DNA of 64,000 nucleotides from Comamonas testosteroni ATCC 11996 (GCF_000241525.1 NZ_AHIL01000029.1:124001-188000); one strand, 5' to 3'. Positions 24,391-37,354 are shown, numbered from the stretch's first letter. Numbers and translations are program-made. The notes: generated by a model from the letters alone, not told the origin.

Positions 24391-25884
24391 TCAGGAAGCC
24401 AGGGCACGCACAACGGCGTCAGCGCACAAGGCCATCAGACCGCCGGGCAAGATACCCAGCAGCAGAACCAGCGCACCGTTGATCGTCAGCACAACGCGCA
24501 CATCCAGAGGAGCAGACACGCTGGTAGCAGTGATTGGAGCATCAAAGTACATGACCTTGACCACGCGCAGGTAATAGAAGGCGCCGATCAGCGACATGAT
24601 CACTGCATACACGGCCAGACCGATGTACAGGCTGCTGCCCGAAGCGACCAGTGCCTGCAGCACGGACAGCTTGGCGTAGAAGCCGACCAGCGGAGGAATA
24701 CCGGCCATGGAGAACAGGCAGATCGCCATCACGCCGGCGTACAGCGGGCTGCGCTGGTTCAGGCCGGCCAGATCGGCGATCTCTTCGCTTTCAAAGCCTT
24801 CACGGGCCAGCAGCAGGATCACGCCGAAGGAAGCCAGGGCGGTCAGCACATAGGTCACGATGTAGAACATCGCCGAGCTGTAGGCGTTTTCGACAGTGGC
24901 AGGATCGACCTTGCCGTCCACCACACCCGACATCAGACCCAGCAGCACAAAGCCCATCTGGGAAATCGTCGAGTAAGCCAGCATGCGCTTGAGGCTGGTC
25001 TGCTGCAGACCGGCCAGGTTACCGATGAGCAGCGAGCAGACGGCCAGAACCATCAGCATCTGCTGCCAGTCGATGGCCAGCGGCAGCAGGCCGTCCACCA
25101 GCAGGCGGATGGTCATGGCAAAGGCAGCCAGCTTGGGCGCGCCACCGATCAAGGCGGTGATGGCAGTAGGTGCGCCCTGGTAAACGTCGGGCACCCACAT
25201 GTGGAAAGGAACCACGCCCAGCTTGAAGGCCAGACCGGCGACCACGAAGACCAGACCGAAGACCAGCACCTGGTGCTTGATTTCACCGGAATTGATGGCC
25301 TTGAAGACTTGTCCGATATCCAGCGAACCGGTGGCGCCGTAGAGCATGGACATGCCGTACAGCAGGAAGCCGGAAGCCATGGCACCCAGAACGAAGTACT
25401 TCATGGCGGCTTCGACGGACACGGTGTGGTCGCGGCGCAGGGCCACCAGCGCATAGCTGGACAGGGTCAGCAACTCCAGGCCCAGATACAGGACCAGGAA
25501 GTTGTTGCCGCTGATCATGATGAACATGCCCAGCAGGGCCAGCATGGACAGCGTGAAGAACTCACCGCCACGCAGCATGTCGCGCTCGGCCGCATAAGGG
25601 CGACCGTAGACCATGGTAATCATCACGGCGATGGTGGCAAAGCACTTGAGCCAGTTGCCCATGGCGTCCGAGACAACCATGTTGCCCCAGCCGTAGAAGG
25701 TATTGCCGCTTGCGGCGTACATGCCTTGCATCACCGCCACGACAAGCAGGGTGAGCATGGTCAGAACATAGGTGCCGGTGCGACGGGCACTATTGATGCC
25801 CAGGTCCACCAAGGCAATGACGCAGGCCATGACCAGGAGTGTGATCTCCGGGTAGATCGCCAGCCAGCTGATGTTGTCAATCAT
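24391..25884 (-). CDS. nuoN: NADH-quinone oxidoreductase subunit N
   Basis: The protein has 497 residues and is one of the three antiporter-like proton-pumping subunits in the membrane arm of complex I (ND2 homologue). Fourteen hydrophobic segments are expected. Visible landmarks are [21 protein letters not shown] (conserved glutamate in TM5), [27 protein letters not shown] (lysine of TM7 and the broken helix region), [21 protein letters not shown] and [18 protein letters not shown]. It is the last gene of the operon, 24 bases after nuoM, and a terminator follows. Confidence 0.95.
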   Translation of the reverse strand: MIDNISWLAIYPEITLLVMACVIALVDLGINSARRTGTYVLTMLTLLVVAVMQGMYAASGNTFYGWGNMVVSDAMGNWLKCFATIAVMITMVYGRPYAAERDMLRGGEFFTLSMLALLGMFIMISGNNFLVLYLGLELLTLSSYALVALRRDHTVSVEAAMKYFVLGAMASGFLLYGMSMLYGATGSLDIGQVFKAINSGEIKHQVLVFGLVFVVAGLAFKLGVVPFHMWVPDVYQGAPTAITALIGGAPKLAAFAMTIRLLVDGLLPLAIDWQQMLMVLAVCSLLIGNLAGLQQTSLKRMLAYSTISQMGFVLLGLMSGVVDGKVDPATVENAYSSAMFYIVTYVLTALASFGVILLLAREGFESEEIADLAGLNQRSPLYAGVMAICLFSMAGIPPLVGFYAKLSVLQALVASGSSLYIGLAVYAVIMSLIGAFYYLRVVKVMYFDAPITATSVSAPLDVRVVLTINGALVLLLGILPGGLMALCADAVVRALAS

Positions 25885-25908
25885 CTCGTGTCTCTCGTTT
25901 CAGTCTGG

Positions 25909-27384
25909 TCAGTTGAGCTTGCTCACAGCCACATGCTTGATGAGCTCTGCCACAGACACATCCATCACATCGGTGAAGGGCTTGGGATACAGACCCATGA
26001 CCAGCACGGCCGCGGCCAGCAGGCCCAGCACCAGGAATTCGCGGCAGTTGATGTCCTTGAGCTCAGCCACATGGTCGTTGGCCACGGCACCCAGGTACAC
26101 GCGCTTGTACATCCACAGGGTGTAGGCAGCGCCGAAGATCAGAGCAGTTGCAGCGCCCAGACCAATCCAGAAGTTGTATTGCACGGCGCCCAGGATCACC
26201 ATCCACTCGCCGACGAAGCCGGCAGTTGCAGGAAGACCGCAGTTGGCCATGGCGAACAGCAGGGCAAAGGCAGCGAACTTGGGCATGGTGTTGACCACAC
26301 CGCCGTAAGCGGCGATTTCGCGCGAGTGAACGCGGTCGTACAGCACGCCGATGCACAGGAACATGGCGCCGGACACGAAACCGTGGGCAATCATCTGCAC
26401 CAGGCCACCGGAGATGCCCAGGTTGTTGAACATGAAGAAGCCCAGGGTCACAAAGCCCATGTGAGCCACGGACGAATAAGCCACCAGCTTCTTCATGTCC
26501 TTTTGCACCAGGGCCACGACGCCCACGTAGATCACGGCAATCAGCGACAGCGTGATCATCAGGCCCGACCACTCATGCGCCGCATCGGGGGCAATGGGCA
26601 GAGAGAAGCGCAGGAAACCATAGGCACCCAGCTTCAGCATGATGGCGGCCAGCACGGCGGAGCCGCCGGTAGGGGCTTCAACGTGAACGTCGGGCAACCA
26701 AGTGTGGACCGGGAACATGGGCACCTTCACCGCAAAAGCGGCGAAGAAGGCGAAGAAGATCAGCGTCTGTGCGGTACCGGACAGAGGCAGCTTGTGCCAG
26801 TCCAGGATCTCGAAGCTGCCGCCCGACTGGGTGTACAGATAGATCAGAGCGACCAGCGTGAGCAGCGAGCCCATCAAGGTGTACAGGAAGAACTTGAAGG
26901 CTGCGTAGATCTTGTTCGGACCACCCCAGATACCAATGATCAGATACATCGGGATCAGAGTCGCTTCGAAGAATACGTAGAACAGCATGCCGTCCAGAGA
27001 CGCGAACACACCGATCATCAGACCCGACAGGATCAGGAAAGCGGCCATGTACTGGTTGACGCGCTCGGTGATGTTGGTCCAGGAGGCGATCACCACGATG
27101 ACGGTGATGAAGGCCGTCAGCGGCACAAACCACATGGAGATGCCATCCACGCCCAGGTGGTAGTGGATATTGAAGCGCTCAATCCAGAGCGCGTTCTCCA
27201 CAAACTGCATATTGGCAGTCGTGGTGTCGAAGCCGGTGACCAGAGGAATGGTCACCGCAAAACCGATCAGCGCACCGATCAGTGCCAGCCAGCGCACCGC
27301 GTTGGCCTGCCCTTCTTTGCTGAAGGCCAGCAGGAGGGCGCCAAAAGCAATCGGCACCCAGATAGAAAGACTCAACAAACCCAT
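25909..27384 (-). CDS. nuoM: NADH-quinone oxidoreductase subunit M
   Basis: The protein has 491 residues and is the ND4-type antiporter-like subunit. Landmarks are FYVFFEATLIPMYLIIGIWGG (glutamate of TM5), FAAFAVKVPMFPVHTWLPDVHVEAPTGGSAVLAAIMLKLGAYGF (conserved lysines and broken helix), KDMKKLVAYSSVAHMGFVTLG and PATAGFVGEWMVILGA. It pumps protons in the distal membrane arm. The gene starts 16 bases after the nuoL stop. Confidence 0.96.
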   Translation of the reverse strand: MGLLSLSIWVPIAFGALLLAFSKEGQANAVRWLALIGALIGFAVTIPLVTGFDTTTANMQFVENALWIERFNIHYHLGVDGISMWFVPLTAFITVIVVIASWTNITERVNQYMAAFLILSGLMIGVFASLDGMLFYVFFEATLIPMYLIIGIWGGPNKIYAAFKFFLYTLMGSLLTLVALIYLYTQSGGSFEILDWHKLPLSGTAQTLIFFAFFAAFAVKVPMFPVHTWLPDVHVEAPTGGSAVLAAIMLKLGAYGFLRFSLPIAPDAAHEWSGLMITLSLIAVIYVGVVALVQKDMKKLVAYSSVAHMGFVTLGFFMFNNLGISGGLVQMIAHGFVSGAMFLCIGVLYDRVHSREIAAYGGVVNTMPKFAAFALLFAMANCGLPATAGFVGEWMVILGAVQYNFWIGLGAATALIFGAAYTLWMYKRVYLGAVANDHVAELKDINCREFLVLGLLAAAVLVMGLYPKPFTDVMDVSVAELIKHVAVSKLN

Positions 27385-27400
27385 TTTTGTTCTTCCCCTA

Positions 27401-29437
27401 CTACTTGTTGAGCCACACGAAGTACGTCATGAGGGCAACGATACCCAGCAGCATGACCAACGCGTAGTGATAGAGATAGCCTGTTTGCAGGCCGCGCACC
27501 CACTGGCCGAACTTGGCCATGAGCTTCCAGGAGCCGTTCACGATGGCACCATCGATGATGGCCTGATCGCCGGCCTTCCAGAAGAAGGTACCGAAGGCAC
27601 GGGAGCCGCGGGCGAAGATGTTCTCGTACACCCAGTCCACACCGTACTTGCCTTCCAGAACCTGGTAGAGACCAATCTTCTTGGAGAAAGCCATGATGGC
27701 AGCAGGAATCTCGGGCTTGACCATGTAGAACACATAGGACACCACCACACCGGCCAGAGCCAACCAGAACGGTGCGGCCGTGAAGCCGTGCAGCGCCATG
27801 GGCACCCAGCCGTGGATCTTCTCGGCCAGTTCGGCCATGGCGCCATGCTTGGAGCCATCGACGTGGATCACGCCCTTGAAGAAGTCGCCAAACAGCATGG
27901 GCATCAACGCAATCGCACCGATCACCACCGAAGGAATGGCCAGCAGCACCAGAGGACCGGTCACCACCAGAGGCGACTCGTGGGGCTTGGCATCATGGCC
28001 ATGGCCGTGGTCGTCATGACCGTGGTGGTCATCATGGTGGGCATCGGGGTTATGGTCGTAGCGCTCCTTGCCGTGGAAGACGATGAAGTACAGACGGAAG
28101 GAGTAGAAAGCCGTGATGAACACACCAGCCAGCACTGCAAAATTGGCAAAGCCGGCAGCAGGCAGGTTGGAAGCATGAACCGCCTCGATGATCGCATCCT
28201 TGGAGTAGAAGCCCGAGAAGAACGGCGTGCCGATCAGCGCGAGGTTACCCAGCAGGAAGGTGATCCAGGTGATGGGCATGTACTTGCGCACGCCGCCCAT
28301 CCAGCGGATGTCCTGATTGTGGTGCATGCCCATGATGACGGAGCCGGCACCGAGGAACAGCAGCGCCTTGAAGAAGGCGTGGGTCATCAGGTGGAACACG
28401 GACACCGAGTAGGCCGACACACCCAGAGCGATGGTCATATAGCCCAGCTGGGACAGCGTGGAGTACGCGATCACGCGCTTGATGTCGTTCTGGATGATGC
28501 CCAGGATACCCATGAACAGCGCTGTGATGGAGCCGATCACCAGGATGAAGTTCAGCGCAACATCCGACAGCTCATACAGAGGAGACATGCGCGACACCAT
28601 GAAGATACCGGCCGTCACCATGGTCGCCGCGTGAATCAGCGCGGAGATAGGCGTGGGGCCTTCCATGGAGTCCGGCAGCCAGGCGTGCAGCGGGAACTGG
28701 GCCGACTTGCCCATCGCGCCGATGAACAGGCAGATGGCAGTCACGGTCACCAGCAACCAGCCCGTACCGGGCAGCTGGGTGTTCTGGATCTCGGGCAGCT
28801 TGGCGAAGATTTCAGAGTAGTTCAGAGTGCCGGTGTAGGCAGCGATCAGGCCGATACCCAGAATGAAGCCGAAGTCACCCACGCGGTTGACCAGGAAGGC
28901 CTTCAGGTTCGCGAAGATGGCCGTGGGCTTCTTGTAGTAAAAGCCGATCAGCAGATAGGACACCAGACCCACGGCTTCCCAGCCGAAGAACAGCTGCAGC
29001 AGGTTGTTGCTCATCACGAGCATCAACATGGAGAAGGTGAACAGCGAGATATAGGAGAAGAAACGGTTGTAGCCGTCATCCTCTTCCATGTAGCCCATGG
29101 TGTAGATGTGAACCATCAGCGACACAAAGGTCACCACGCACATCATCATGGCCGTGATGGAGTCGATCAGGAAACCGACTTCCATCTTCAGGCCACCAAC
29201 AACCATCCAGGTGTAGATGGTTTCGTTGAACTTTGCGCCGTCGAAAACGACAGCCTGGAACGTGAGGGCCGACAGAACGAAGGCCAGGAGCACGCTCAGA
29301 ATCGTCAGGGAACTGCTGCCGGTGCGACCAATCTTGTTGCCGCCAAAGGCCGTGCCCCAGATACCCGCGAGTGCGGAGCCGACCAGCGGTGCCAAAGGCA
29401 CCGCAAGCAGCATGGATGCAGAAAGGGTTTGACTCAT
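27401..29437 (-). CDS. nuoL: NADH-quinone oxidoreductase subunit L with histidine-rich loop
   Basis: The ATG at 29437 gives 678 residues; a TTG 18 bases upstream was not chosen because AAGG lies suitably before the ATG. This is the ND5-type distal pump subunit with the long lateral helix at the C terminus. Landmarks are LQLFFGWEAVGLVSYLLIGFYY, GKSAQFPLHAWLPDSMEGPTPISALIHAATMV and NDIKRVIAYSTLSQLGYM. Between TM helices at about residues 461-487 there is a loop with ten histidines and several aspartates (DAHHDDHHGHDDHGHGHD), absent from E. coli NuoL, that may bind metal or only be disordered. The rest is standard. Confidence 0.95.
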   Translation of the reverse strand: MSQTLSASMLLAVPLAPLVGSALAGIWGTAFGGNKIGRTGSSSLTILSVLLAFVLSALTFQAVVFDGAKFNETIYTWMVVGGLKMEVGFLIDSITAMMMCVVTFVSLMVHIYTMGYMEEDDGYNRFFSYISLFTFSMLMLVMSNNLLQLFFGWEAVGLVSYLLIGFYYKKPTAIFANLKAFLVNRVGDFGFILGIGLIAAYTGTLNYSEIFAKLPEIQNTQLPGTGWLLVTVTAICLFIGAMGKSAQFPLHAWLPDSMEGPTPISALIHAATMVTAGIFMVSRMSPLYELSDVALNFILVIGSITALFMGILGIIQNDIKRVIAYSTLSQLGYMTIALGVSAYSVSVFHLMTHAFFKALLFLGAGSVIMGMHHNQDIRWMGGVRKYMPITWITFLLGNLALIGTPFFSGFYSKDAIIEAVHASNLPAAGFANFAVLAGVFITAFYSFRLYFIVFHGKERYDHNPDAHHDDHHGHDDHGHGHDAKPHESPLVVTGPLVLLAIPSVVIGAIALMPMLFGDFFKGVIHVDGSKHGAMAELAEKIHGWVPMALHGFTAAPFWLALAGVVVSYVFYMVKPEIPAAIMAFSKKIGLYQVLEGKYGVDWVYENIFARGSRAFGTFFWKAGDQAIIDGAIVNGSWKLMAKFGQWVRGLQTGYLYHYALVMLLGIVALMTYFVWLNK

Positions 29438-29467
29438 TTCTTGAGAACCTTGCAAGTTACGGCGGAC

Positions 29468-29776
29468 TCAACCCTTGAGGGCGTTGAGATCTTCCGCATC
29501 GATGCTTGTCTTGTTACGGAACAGCAGCACCAAGATCGCCAGACCGATGGCCGACTCAGCAGCAGCCACTGTCAGGATGAAAAACACGAACACCTGGCCG
29601 TGCATGTCGCCCAGATAGCTGGAAAACGCGACAAAGTTCATGTTCACAGCCAGCAGCATCAGCTCGATGGCCATGAGCAAGACGATCAGGTTCTTGCGGT
29701 TCAGAAAGATGCCAACCACGGAGAGTGCAAACAGCATGGCACCCAGCGTCAGGAAGTGGCCCAAAGTCAGCGTCAT
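29468..29776 (-). CDS. nuoK: NADH-quinone oxidoreductase subunit K
   Basis: The protein has 102 residues and three membrane helices (ND4L homologue). [20 protein letters not shown] is the usual start, and the membrane glutamates are in [11 protein letters not shown] and [18 protein letters not shown]. These residues take part in the proton path between the quinone site and the antiporter subunits. The start overlaps the nuoJ stop by four bases. Confidence 0.96.
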   Translation of the reverse strand: MTLTLGHFLTLGAMLFALSVVGIFLNRKNLIVLLMAIELMLLAVNMNFVAFSSYLGDMHGQVFVFFILTVAAAESAIGLAILVLLFRNKTSIDAEDLNALKG

Positions 29777-30453
29777 GCTTTTGTCTCCACAGCAGGCGCT
29801 GCAGCCGCGGCTTCAGCGTCAGGTTTTTGTGCAGGCTTGGTGCTGTCGACCTTGACCAGCTTGATGCGGTCAGAGGCGCGTACACGAATTTGATCTGCAG
29901 GGTTCATGGCCTTGCTGTCCTTGCGCTTGCGCAGCGTCAGGGCAATGGCGGCAATCATGGCCACCAGCAGGATCACGGCCGCGATTTCCACGGGATACAG
30001 ATATTCCGTGTACAGCAGCTTGCCCAGAGCCTGTGTGTTCGAGTAAGGAACGGTCTGGCCGGCGGCATTGACCATGGTCGCACCAACAGCCTTGGCGTCT
30101 TCGACGTCGCCGAAACCGCCCATCAGCACCATGCCCATTTCAAAGGCGATCAGCACACCGATCAGGGCTGCGAACGGGAAATGCTTCCAGAAACCGCGGC
30201 GCATGGAATCGATACGGATATCGAGCATCATCACCACGAACAGGAACAGCACCATCACAGCACCCAGATAGACCAGCACCAGAGCGATGCCGAGGAATTC
30301 AGCCTTGAGCAGCAGCCAGATGGCAGCTGCTTGCGAGAAGGCCAGAATCAGATTGAGCACGGCATGCACAGGGTTGCGAGCCGTGACAACCCGGAAGGCT
30401 GCAAACAGCAGCACGACCGAGAACAGATAGAAAAAACCAGTTTTGGCGTCCAT
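29773..30453 (-). CDS. nuoJ: NADH-quinone oxidoreductase subunit J
   Basis: The protein has 226 residues (ND6 homologue) with five membrane helices. [33 protein letters not shown] and [25 protein letters not shown] (the TM3 pi-bulge region) are diagnostic. The C-terminal tail of about 40 residues ([26 protein letters not shown]) is alanine-rich, charged and probably disordered. Four-base overlap with nuoK indicates translational coupling. Confidence 0.95.
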   Translation of the reverse strand: MDAKTGFFYLFSVVLLFAAFRVVTARNPVHAVLNLILAFSQAAAIWLLLKAEFLGIALVLVYLGAVMVLFLFVVMMLDIRIDSMRRGFWKHFPFAALIGVLIAFEMGMVLMGGFGDVEDAKAVGATMVNAAGQTVPYSNTQALGKLLYTEYLYPVEIAAVILLVAMIAAIALTLRKRKDSKAMNPADQIRVRASDRIKLVKVDSTKPAQKPDAEAAAAAPAVETKA

Positions 30454-30487
30454 GGATCGAATCTTTTCAAGTGATCAAGGAGCCGCT

Positions 30488-30997
30488 TCAGCGGTACTTG
30501 GCATCTGCCGCCTTGTTGGCAGCGATCTCGGCTTCATAACGGTCACCCACTGCCAGGAGCATGTCCTTGGTGAAGTAGAGATCACCGCGCTTTTCGCCGT
30601 GGTATTCGAAGATGTGCGTCTCCACGATGGAGTCCACCGGGCAGCTTTCTTCGCAGAAGCCGCAGAAGATGCACTTGGTCAGATCGATGTCATAGCGCGT
30701 GGTACGGCGCGAGCCGTCGTCACGCACATCGGACTCGATGGTGATGGCCATGGCAGGGCACACGGCTTCGCAAAGCTTGCAGGCAATGCAGCGCTCTTCG
30801 CCGTTTTCATAACGACGCAGGGCGTGCAGACCACGGAAGCGTGGCGACTGAGGTGTTTTTTCCTCAGGGAACTGCACCGTGATCTTGCGACGGAAGGTGT
30901 AGCGACCAGTCAGGGCCATGCCCTTGGCCAGTTCCCAGAGCATGAAGCTCTTGAGGAAATCCTTGAAGGAGAAAGGTGTTGCAGCTACTGCAGACAT
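30488..30997 (-). CDS. nuoI: NADH-quinone oxidoreductase subunit I
   Basis: The ATG at 30997 gives 169 residues; the open frame further up enters nuoH and was not used. Two 4Fe-4S ferredoxin motifs are present: [12 protein letters not shown] (C70, C73, C76, C80) and [12 protein letters not shown] (C109, C112, C115, C119). They carry clusters N6a and N6b, which pass electrons from NuoG to NuoB. This is the TYKY subunit of the hydrophilic arm. It lies 11 bases after nuoH. Confidence 0.96.
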   Translation of the reverse strand: MSAVAATPFSFKDFLKSFMLWELAKGMALTGRYTFRRKITVQFPEEKTPQSPRFRGLHALRRYENGEERCIACKLCEAVCPAMAITIESDVRDDGSRRTTRYDIDLTKCIFCGFCEESCPVDSIVETHIFEYHGEKRGDLYFTKDMLLAVGDRYEAEIAANKAADAKYR

Positions 30998-31008
30998 ACG
31001 TACTCCGC

Positions 31009-32085
31009 TTATTTCCAGATGTTCCAGGGCGAGTACAGCCAAGCACCCACAACCACCAGCCACACCAGGGTGACGGGAATGAAGATCTTCCAACCCAGAC
31101 GCATGATCTGGTCATAACGGAAGCGCGGGAAGGTAGCGCGAATCCAGATGAAGCACGACACCACCAGGAAGGTCTTGATCGCCAGCCAGATCCAACCGGG
31201 GATGAAACCCAGGAAGTCGAACGGAGGCAACCAGCCGCCCAGGAACATGATCACGGCCAGGATGGAGACCAGCCACATGCTCGCGTATTCGGCCAGGAAG
31301 AAGACCGCAAAGCCCATGCCCGAGTACTCGACCATGTGACCGGCCACGATTTCGGCTTCGCCTTCGACCACGTCAAACGGGTGACGGTTGGTTTCGGCGA
31401 CGACCGAGATCAGGTAGACGATGAAGATGGGCAGCAGGGGCAGCCAGTTCCAGGACAGGATGCTCATGCCCATGGATGCGAACTGGCCTTGACCCTGGCT
31501 CATCACGATGGCCGAGAGGTTCATGCTGCCCGTGACCATGATGACCACCAGGAAACAGAAGCCCAGCGCGATTTCGTAGCTCACCATCTGAGCGGAGGCA
31601 CGCAGCGCGCCCAGGAAGGCGTACTTGGAGTTGGAAGCCCAGCCCGCAATGATCACGCCATAGACTTCGATGGAAGTGATGGCCATCAGCAGCAGCAGAC
31701 CCGCGTTCACGTTGGCCAGGGCCACATCGGGGGCAAAGGGAATCACCACCCAGGCTGCCAGGGCCGGCATGATGGCCATGACCGGACCCACATAGAACAG
31801 GCCCTTGGCAGCTGCCGTGGGCTGAATCAGTTCCTTGGTCAGCAGCTTCAGGCCGTCAGCCAGAGGCTGCAGCAGGCCCGAAGGACCCACGCGGTTGGGG
31901 CCCAGACGGATTTGCATGAAACCCAGCAGCTTGCGTTCCCACAGTGTGAGGTAGGCCACGGCACCCATCAGGGGAGCCACGATGGCCACGATGCCGAGCA
32001 GAATCCAGATGACGGGCCAGGCCACATCGGTCCAGAAAGGAGCGGCGGACAGGCCCGCGCCCCAGGCTTTCAATGCGTCGATCAT
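31009..32085 (-). CDS. nuoH: NADH-quinone oxidoreductase subunit H
   Basis: The protein has 358 residues (ND1 homologue) with about eight membrane helices and forms the quinone entry channel at the junction of the two arms. Landmarks are [25 protein letters not shown] near residues 44-69, [35 protein letters not shown] (the acidic loop at the quinone chamber) and [20 protein letters not shown]. Its ATG overlaps the nuoG stop by four bases. Confidence 0.96.
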   Translation of the reverse strand: MIDALKAWGAGLSAAPFWTDVAWPVIWILLGIVAIVAPLMGAVAYLTLWERKLLGFMQIRLGPNRVGPSGLLQPLADGLKLLTKELIQPTAAAKGLFYVGPVMAIMPALAAWVVIPFAPDVALANVNAGLLLLMAITSIEVYGVIIAGWASNSKYAFLGALRASAQMVSYEIALGFCFLVVIMVTGSMNLSAIVMSQGQGQFASMGMSILSWNWLPLLPIFIVYLISVVAETNRHPFDVVEGEAEIVAGHMVEYSGMGFAVFFLAEYASMWLVSILAVIMFLGGWLPPFDFLGFIPGWIWLAIKTFLVVSCFIWIRATFPRFRYDQIMRLGWKIFIPVTLVWLVVVGAWLYSPWNIWK

Positions 32086-34199
32086 GCGGCGCCTCCCTCA
32101 CGAACCTGACGAGCGTCAGCCGTCAATTGCAGCGACGTAGCGCGGCGCACGATGCTGTCGAGCTGGTAAATGCTGGCGACTGCAGGCGCAGTCACATTGC
32201 CGGCGGGCACTGCGCTCACGGCCTGGGCCGCATTGCTCAGCACATTGGCGGGCACTTGGGCAGCGCCGCCAGTGGCCTCAGCCAGCACGTCTTGCGACGT
32301 CTCATAGTCCACGCCCGGCACACCCATCAGATTGGCCAGCACGCGCAGCACCTTCCATGCAGGACGCGTGTCGGCCAGAGGCTTGACCACGGCGTGGAAG
32401 CTCTGCAGACGGCCTTCGGCGTTGACGAAGCTGCCCGAGGTTTCCGTGAACGGAGCAATGGGCAACAGCACATCGCTGAATTCCAGGTTGGCCTTGAAGG
32501 GGCTCAGTGTCACCACCATCTCGGCCTTGTTCAGACCGGCGATGGCGGCCTTGCCGGCAGCGCTGTCGAACTCGGGCTCGTTGTTCAGCAAGATGGCAGC
32601 CTTCAGGCCACCATCAATCATCTGAGCAGCATTCAGACCGTTGCCAGCAGGCATGGCCTTGACCCATTGCGCGCCCACGGTGTTGGCGGCTTCGGTCAGA
32701 TAGCCCACGGCGGCGCCAGTCTGCTCGGCAACCCAGCTGGCCAGAGCCAGCAGTGCGGAAGCCTGAGCATGGTGCGCTGCGGCATTACCCAGCAGTACGG
32801 CCTTTTGCTCGCCGGCCAGCAGGGCAGCGGCAATCGCCTTGGCTTCGTCATGGACCTGACCTGCCACGGGGGCCGAGACACCCTTGACTTCGGCCACAGC
32901 AGCTGCCACATCGGCCAGGGCCTGAGCCCAGTCGCCGGCAGCGACCACCGATGCGTTGACGGGCAAGGCCCAGTCATAGACGCGATCGTTGATGGCGAAG
33001 ACCTTGCAGCCCTTCTTGGCAGCCTGGCGAATGCGCTGCGCGAACAGCGGATGATCCTTGCGCAGGTTGGAGCCCACGATCAGAGCCGACTGCAGAGTGC
33101 TCAGTGCGGCGATGGGCAGACCCAGCCACTGCACGCCTTGGGTGGCAGCAAACTCGGCATTGCGCAGACGGTAGTCGATGTTGTCGCTGCCGATGCCGCG
33201 CACCAGCTTGCCGGCCAGGAACAGCTCTTCCACCGTGCTGTGTGGGCTGACCAGAGCGCCGATGGCGCTGGCGCCATGGTTGTTCTTGATCTGCTGCAGG
33301 CCGTTGGCCACATATTCCAGAGCGGTCTGCCAGTCGACTTCCTTCCACTCGCCGCCCTGCTTGAGCATGGGCTTGGTGAGGCGTTCGTCGCTGTTCAGCG
33401 CTTCGTAGGAGAAGCGGTCACGGTCGGCAATCCAGCATTCGTTGACTTCTTCGTTCTCGAAGGGCACAACGCGCATGACCTTGTGGTTCTTGACCTGAAC
33501 GATCAGGTTGGAACCTGTGGAGTCGTGCGGAGCCACCGACTTGCGGCGCGACAGCTCCCAGGTACGGGCGCTGTAGCGGAAGGGCTTGCTGGTCAACGCG
33601 CCCACGGGGCAGATGTCGATCATATTGCCCGACAGCTCGGAGTCCACGCTATCGCCCACCACGGTGGTGATCTCGGAGTGCTCGCCGCGGTGAATCATGC
33701 CCAGTTCCATGACGCCGGCCACTTCCTGGCCAAAGCGCACGCAACGTGTGCAGTGAATGCAGCGGCTCATTTCCTCCATGGAAATCAGCGGCCCCACGTT
33801 CTTGTGGAACACCACGCGCTTTTCTTCTTCGTAGCGCGAAGAGCTGCTGCCATAACCCACTGCCAGATCCTGGAGCTGGCATTCGCCGCCCTGGTCGCAG
33901 ATGGGGCAGTCCAGCGGGTGATTGATGAGCAGGAACTCCATCACCGACTGTTGTGCCTTGATGGCCTTTTCGCTCTTGGTGCGCACGATCATGCCCTGCG
34001 TCACTGGCGTGGCGCAGGCGGGCATGGGCTTGGGAGCCTTTTCCACATCCACAAGGCACATGCGGCAGTTGGCCGCAATGGATAGCTTCTTGTGGTAGCA
34101 GAAGTGAGGAATATAGGTGCCGGCCTTCTCGGCTGCATGCATGACCATGCTGCCTTCAGTCACCTCGACCTTTTTTCCGTCCAGTTCAATTTCAACCAT
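32082..34199 (-). CDS. nuoG: NADH-quinone oxidoreductase subunit G
   Basis: The protein has 705 residues, of the shorter mitochondrial-like 75-kDa type rather than the about 900-residue E. coli form. Iron-sulfur ligands are visible: C34, C45, C48 and C62 (N1b), H94, C98, C101 and C107 (N5), and C147, C150, C153 and C197 (N4). The extra N7 motif of E. coli NuoG is not seen. The rest is a molybdopterin-oxidoreductase-like fold without a cofactor. The gene starts 23 bases after nuoF and overlaps nuoH by four. Confidence 0.95.
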   Translation of the reverse strand: MVEIELDGKKVEVTEGSMVMHAAEKAGTYIPHFCYHKKLSIAANCRMCLVDVEKAPKPMPACATPVTQGMIVRTKSEKAIKAQQSVMEFLLINHPLDCPICDQGGECQLQDLAVGYGSSSSRYEEEKRVVFHKNVGPLISMEEMSRCIHCTRCVRFGQEVAGVMELGMIHRGEHSEITTVVGDSVDSELSGNMIDICPVGALTSKPFRYSARTWELSRRKSVAPHDSTGSNLIVQVKNHKVMRVVPFENEEVNECWIADRDRFSYEALNSDERLTKPMLKQGGEWKEVDWQTALEYVANGLQQIKNNHGASAIGALVSPHSTVEELFLAGKLVRGIGSDNIDYRLRNAEFAATQGVQWLGLPIAALSTLQSALIVGSNLRKDHPLFAQRIRQAAKKGCKVFAINDRVYDWALPVNASVVAAGDWAQALADVAAAVAEVKGVSAPVAGQVHDEAKAIAAALLAGEQKAVLLGNAAAHHAQASALLALASWVAEQTGAAVGYLTEAANTVGAQWVKAMPAGNGLNAAQMIDGGLKAAILLNNEPEFDSAAGKAAIAGLNKAEMVVTLSPFKANLEFSDVLLPIAPFTETSGSFVNAEGRLQSFHAVVKPLADTRPAWKVLRVLANLMGVPGVDYETSQDVLAEATGGAAQVPANVLSNAAQAVSAVPAGNVTAPAVASIYQLDSIVRRATSLQLTADARQVREGGAA

Positions 34200-34222
34200 A
34201 TGCTTGTCTCGCGATCAGGCGC

Positions 34223-35587
34223 TTATGCTGCCTGTTTGGAAGCGTTCTGGATCTTCGCTTCGAACTCGTGGCGGAAGTGCTTGATCATGGCGCGAACCGG
34301 CATGGCTGCCGCGTCGCCGAGCGCACAGATCGTGCGGCCCATGATGTTCACGGATACCGAGTCCAACAGCTCGATATCTTCCGGACGGCCTTCGCCGTGC
34401 TGAATACGGTTCACCACGCGCCACAGCCAGCCCGTGCCTTCACGGCATGGCGTGCACTGGCCGCAGGACTCGTGCGAATAGAAGTACGACAGACGCAGCA
34501 GGCACTCGACCATGTCGCGCGAATCATCCATCACGATCACTGCGCCCGAACCCAGCATGGAGCCGGCCTTGGAGATGGAGTCATAGTCCATCGTGCAGTC
34601 CATGATGATGTCGGCAGGCAGCACGGGCGATGAAGAGCCGCCGGGGATCACGGCCTTGAGCTTGCGACCGGTGCGCACACCGCCCGCCAGCTCCAGCAGC
34701 TTGCTGAAAGGCGTGCCCATGGGAACTTCGTAGTTGCCGGGCAGGTTCACGTCGCCGCTGACCGAGAAGATCTTGGTGCCGCCGTTGTTGGGCTTGCCGC
34801 ATTCCAGGTAGGCCTGGCCACCGTTGCGGATGATCCAGGGAACGGCCGCAAAAGTCTCGGTGTTGTTGATGGTCGTGGGCTTGCCGTACAGACCGAAGCT
34901 GGCAGGGAATGGCGGCTTGAAGCGGGGCTGGCCCTTCTTGCCTTCCAGCGATTCCAGCAGCGCGGTTTCTTCTCCGCAGATATAGGCACCAAAGCCATGG
35001 TGGGCATGCAGCTGGAAGCTGAAGCTGCTGCCCAGGATGTTGTCACCCAGATAACCGGCCGCGCGGGCTTCTTCCAGGGCGGCCTCGAAGCGCTCATAGA
35101 CTTCGAAGATTTCACCGTGGATGTAGTTGTAGCCGATGCTGATGCCCATCGCGAAAGCGGCAATGATCATGCCTTCGATCACGATGTGCGGGTTGAACAT
35201 CAGGATGTCGCGGTCCTTGCAGGTACCAGGCTCGCCCTCGTCGGAGTTGCAGACTAGGTGCTTCTGACCGGGGAACTGGCGGGGCATGAAGCTCCACTTC
35301 AGACCTGTGGGGAAGCCCGCACCACCGCGGCCACGCAGGCCGGATTCCTTGAGCGTCGCGATGACCTGATCTTGCGTCAGACCTTCGCTGCCGTCCTTGC
35401 CCAGCAGCTTGCGCAGAGCCTGATAGCCGCCGCGTGCTTCGTAGTCCTTGATGGACCAGTTGCTGCCGTTCAGATCCGCATAGATCTGGGGGTTGATGTG
35501 ACGGTCGTGGAAGCAGGTCTCGTTGCCGGTCGATGCGAACTTGGCCAGCACGGCATTGGCGGCAGGATTGTTCAGAATCGTGCTCAT
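34223..35587 (-). CDS. nuoF: NADH-quinone oxidoreductase subunit F
   Basis: The protein has 454 residues and oxidises NADH at a bound FMN at the tip of complex I. The glycine-rich NADH/FMN site is [10 protein letters not shown] (86-95), followed by [13 protein letters not shown], and [22 protein letters not shown] forms the second part of the flavin site. Cluster N3 ligands are C375, C378 and C381 in [11 protein letters not shown], and C421. The start overlaps the nuoE stop by four bases. Confidence 0.97.
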   Translation of the reverse strand: MSTILNNPAANAVLAKFASTGNETCFHDRHINPQIYADLNGSNWSIKDYEARGGYQALRKLLGKDGSEGLTQDQVIATLKESGLRGRGGAGFPTGLKWSFMPRQFPGQKHLVCNSDEGEPGTCKDRDILMFNPHIVIEGMIIAAFAMGISIGYNYIHGEIFEVYERFEAALEEARAAGYLGDNILGSSFSFQLHAHHGFGAYICGEETALLESLEGKKGQPRFKPPFPASFGLYGKPTTINNTETFAAVPWIIRNGGQAYLECGKPNNGGTKIFSVSGDVNLPGNYEVPMGTPFSKLLELAGGVRTGRKLKAVIPGGSSSPVLPADIIMDCTMDYDSISKAGSMLGSGAVIVMDDSRDMVECLLRLSYFYSHESCGQCTPCREGTGWLWRVVNRIQHGEGRPEDIELLDSVSVNIMGRTICALGDAAAMPVRAMIKHFRHEFEAKIQNASKQAA

Positions 35588-36071
35588 GCCTTGCCCTCCG
35601 CTGCGCGCAGGCCGTCGACCAGCTCGTCGAGCTTTTCATTGCTCATGAAGCTGCACATGCAACGGTCGTTGACCAGCATCACGGGCGAATCGGCGCAGGC
35701 GCCCAGGCACTCGGACTGCTGCAGCGTGAACAGGCCGTCCTTGGTGGTCTCGCCCATCTTGATGCCCAGCTTGTGCTCCAGGTGGTGCAGGGCCTTGTAG
35801 CCATCGCGCAGCTGGCATGGCAGATTGGTGCAGACATTGAGCTTGTACTTACCAACGGGTTGCTGGTTGTACATGTTGTAGAAAGTGGTGACTTCGTGCA
35901 CCGCAATCTCGGCCATGCCCAGGACTTCGGCAATCACTGCCTCGCTTTCCTGGCTGACCCAGCCCTGCTCCTGCTGCACGATAGACAGGCAAGCCATGAC
36001 GGCAGACTGCTTCTGGTCAGCCGGATACTTTGCCACCTCACGCGCAAAGCGTTCTCTGGTCGCTTCGGTAA

Positions 36072-36075
<4 letters not shown>
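35584..36075 (-). CDS. nuoE: NADH-quinone oxidoreductase subunit E
   Basis: The protein has 163 residues with a thioredoxin-like 2Fe-2S domain. Ligands for cluster N1a are C82 and C87 in CTNLPC and C123 and C127 in CLGACADSP. The N-terminal helical part ([34 protein letters not shown]) is typical. The gene overlaps both nuoD and nuoF by four bases, which indicates strict coupling of the hydrophilic-arm subunits. Confidence 0.97.
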
Positions 36076-37325
<1,250 letters not shown>

Positions 37326-37354
37326 GGTCTTCCGTCAAAAGGCGACGTGCGCCT

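Noticed and set aside
25201..29893. Long plus-strand open frames of 736 and 907 codons across nuoM and nuoL
   Set aside because: They lie antisense to complete, family-matching nuo genes and have repetitive, histidine- and glutamine-rich translations typical of the antisense shadow of a GC-rich gene; no motif or ribosome binding site supports them.
32073..34085. Plus-strand open frame of 670 codons opposite nuoG
   Set aside because: It is the antisense shadow of nuoG; the translation has no recognisable domain.
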